This document shows positions 7,139 to 7,256 of a DNA stretch of 7,256 bases, one piece after another. Source of the stretch: Treponema sp. (GTDB lineage Bacteria; Spirochaetota; Spirochaetia; Treponematales; Breznakiellaceae); contig JAISOR010000026.1 of NCBI GenBank assembly GCA_031275535.1, positions 1 to 7,256 of the forward strand, written 5' to 3'. Both the position numbers and the translations under genes were made by a program. How positions within the stretch are numbered: the stretch's first letter is position 1; every line of letters starts with the position of its first letter. The notes beneath the pieces were generated by a model. That model worked only from the letters and a program-made list of their open reading frames with translations, was not told the origin of the DNA and made no database searches.

Positions 7139-7256
7139 ATGCAAGACCAGGAGATTCCAGCCTTAGAGCACATAAAGAAACTGCTAAAAGATAACGCTAT
7201 TCCGGAATTGGAAGGCCCCTTGGCTGAAATTCCCCTGCTGCGGGAGCTCCATGAAG
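7139..7256 (+). CDS. N-terminal fragment of a probable signalling protein (3' end outside window)
   Basis: Thirty-nine complete codons are visible from the ATG at 7139 and the frame is open to the window edge. GGGAGAGG (7121-7128) stands ten bases upstream as a ribosome binding site. The visible peptide begins MQDQEIPALEHIKKLLKD and ends in PLLRELHE: charged, helical and soluble, without a signal peptide. This kind of start, with a short helix pair before PLLxELHE, recalls the N-terminal part of some diguanylate cyclase (GGDEF) proteins encoded next to V4R genes, but no catalytic motif is inside the window. The gene is well supported by its start signals and its 29-base distance to the V4R gene; the product is a guess. 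Confidence 0.6.
   Translation, partial: MQDQEIPALEHIKKLLKDNAIPELEGPLAEIPLLRELHE

Noticed and set aside
6797..7144. Minus-strand 115-codon frame opposite the V4R gene
   Set aside because: The plus-strand gene has a perfect ribosome binding site and family motifs; the antisense frame has neither.

Overview
The window reads as an ordinary chromosomal stretch from a moderately GC-rich bacterium. A spirochaete, most likely a Treponema relative, is my best guess. It rests on the overall feel of the RecG and DnaE sequences and on the gene set. I could not run a search, so the taxon is an inference.

Three genes lie head to tail on the minus strand and fill positions 1 to 6447: dnaE (DNA polymerase III alpha, complete), a YggT-family membrane protein (complete), and recG (ATP-dependent helicase, cut by the left window edge a little before its end). 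Gaps of 58 and 27 bases with no clear terminator suggest one transcription unit in the order dnaE, yggT, recG. Two of the products act on DNA: DnaE copies the chromosome and RecG remodels stalled forks and branched DNA. The YggT protein is a small integral membrane protein of poorly known role.

A 128-base AT-rich intergenic region (6448-6575) separates this block from a divergent plus-strand unit. It holds a perfect 16-base palindrome with a TATACT -10-like hexamer inside, and strong ribosome binding sites for both flanking genes. The plus-strand unit starts with a small V4R-domain protein with a cysteine-rich C-terminus (6576-7109). It is followed 29 bases later by the first 39 codons of another gene, plausibly a signalling protein (7139 to the window end).

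No clearly new multi-gene system is visible. The most notable signals are changes inside conserved genes. A 15-bp tandem repeat in recG encodes repeated HAPMA units directly before the Walker A motif. A second GC-rich repeat lies in a recG linker. A run of ten C residues in dnaE would, on slippage, cut off only the C-terminal domain. The alpha subunit also keeps a full set of PHP-domain metal ligands. The V4R gene with its partial downstream partner is the best candidate for a little-studied sensory module. No RNA genes, CRISPR arrays or mobile elements were seen.
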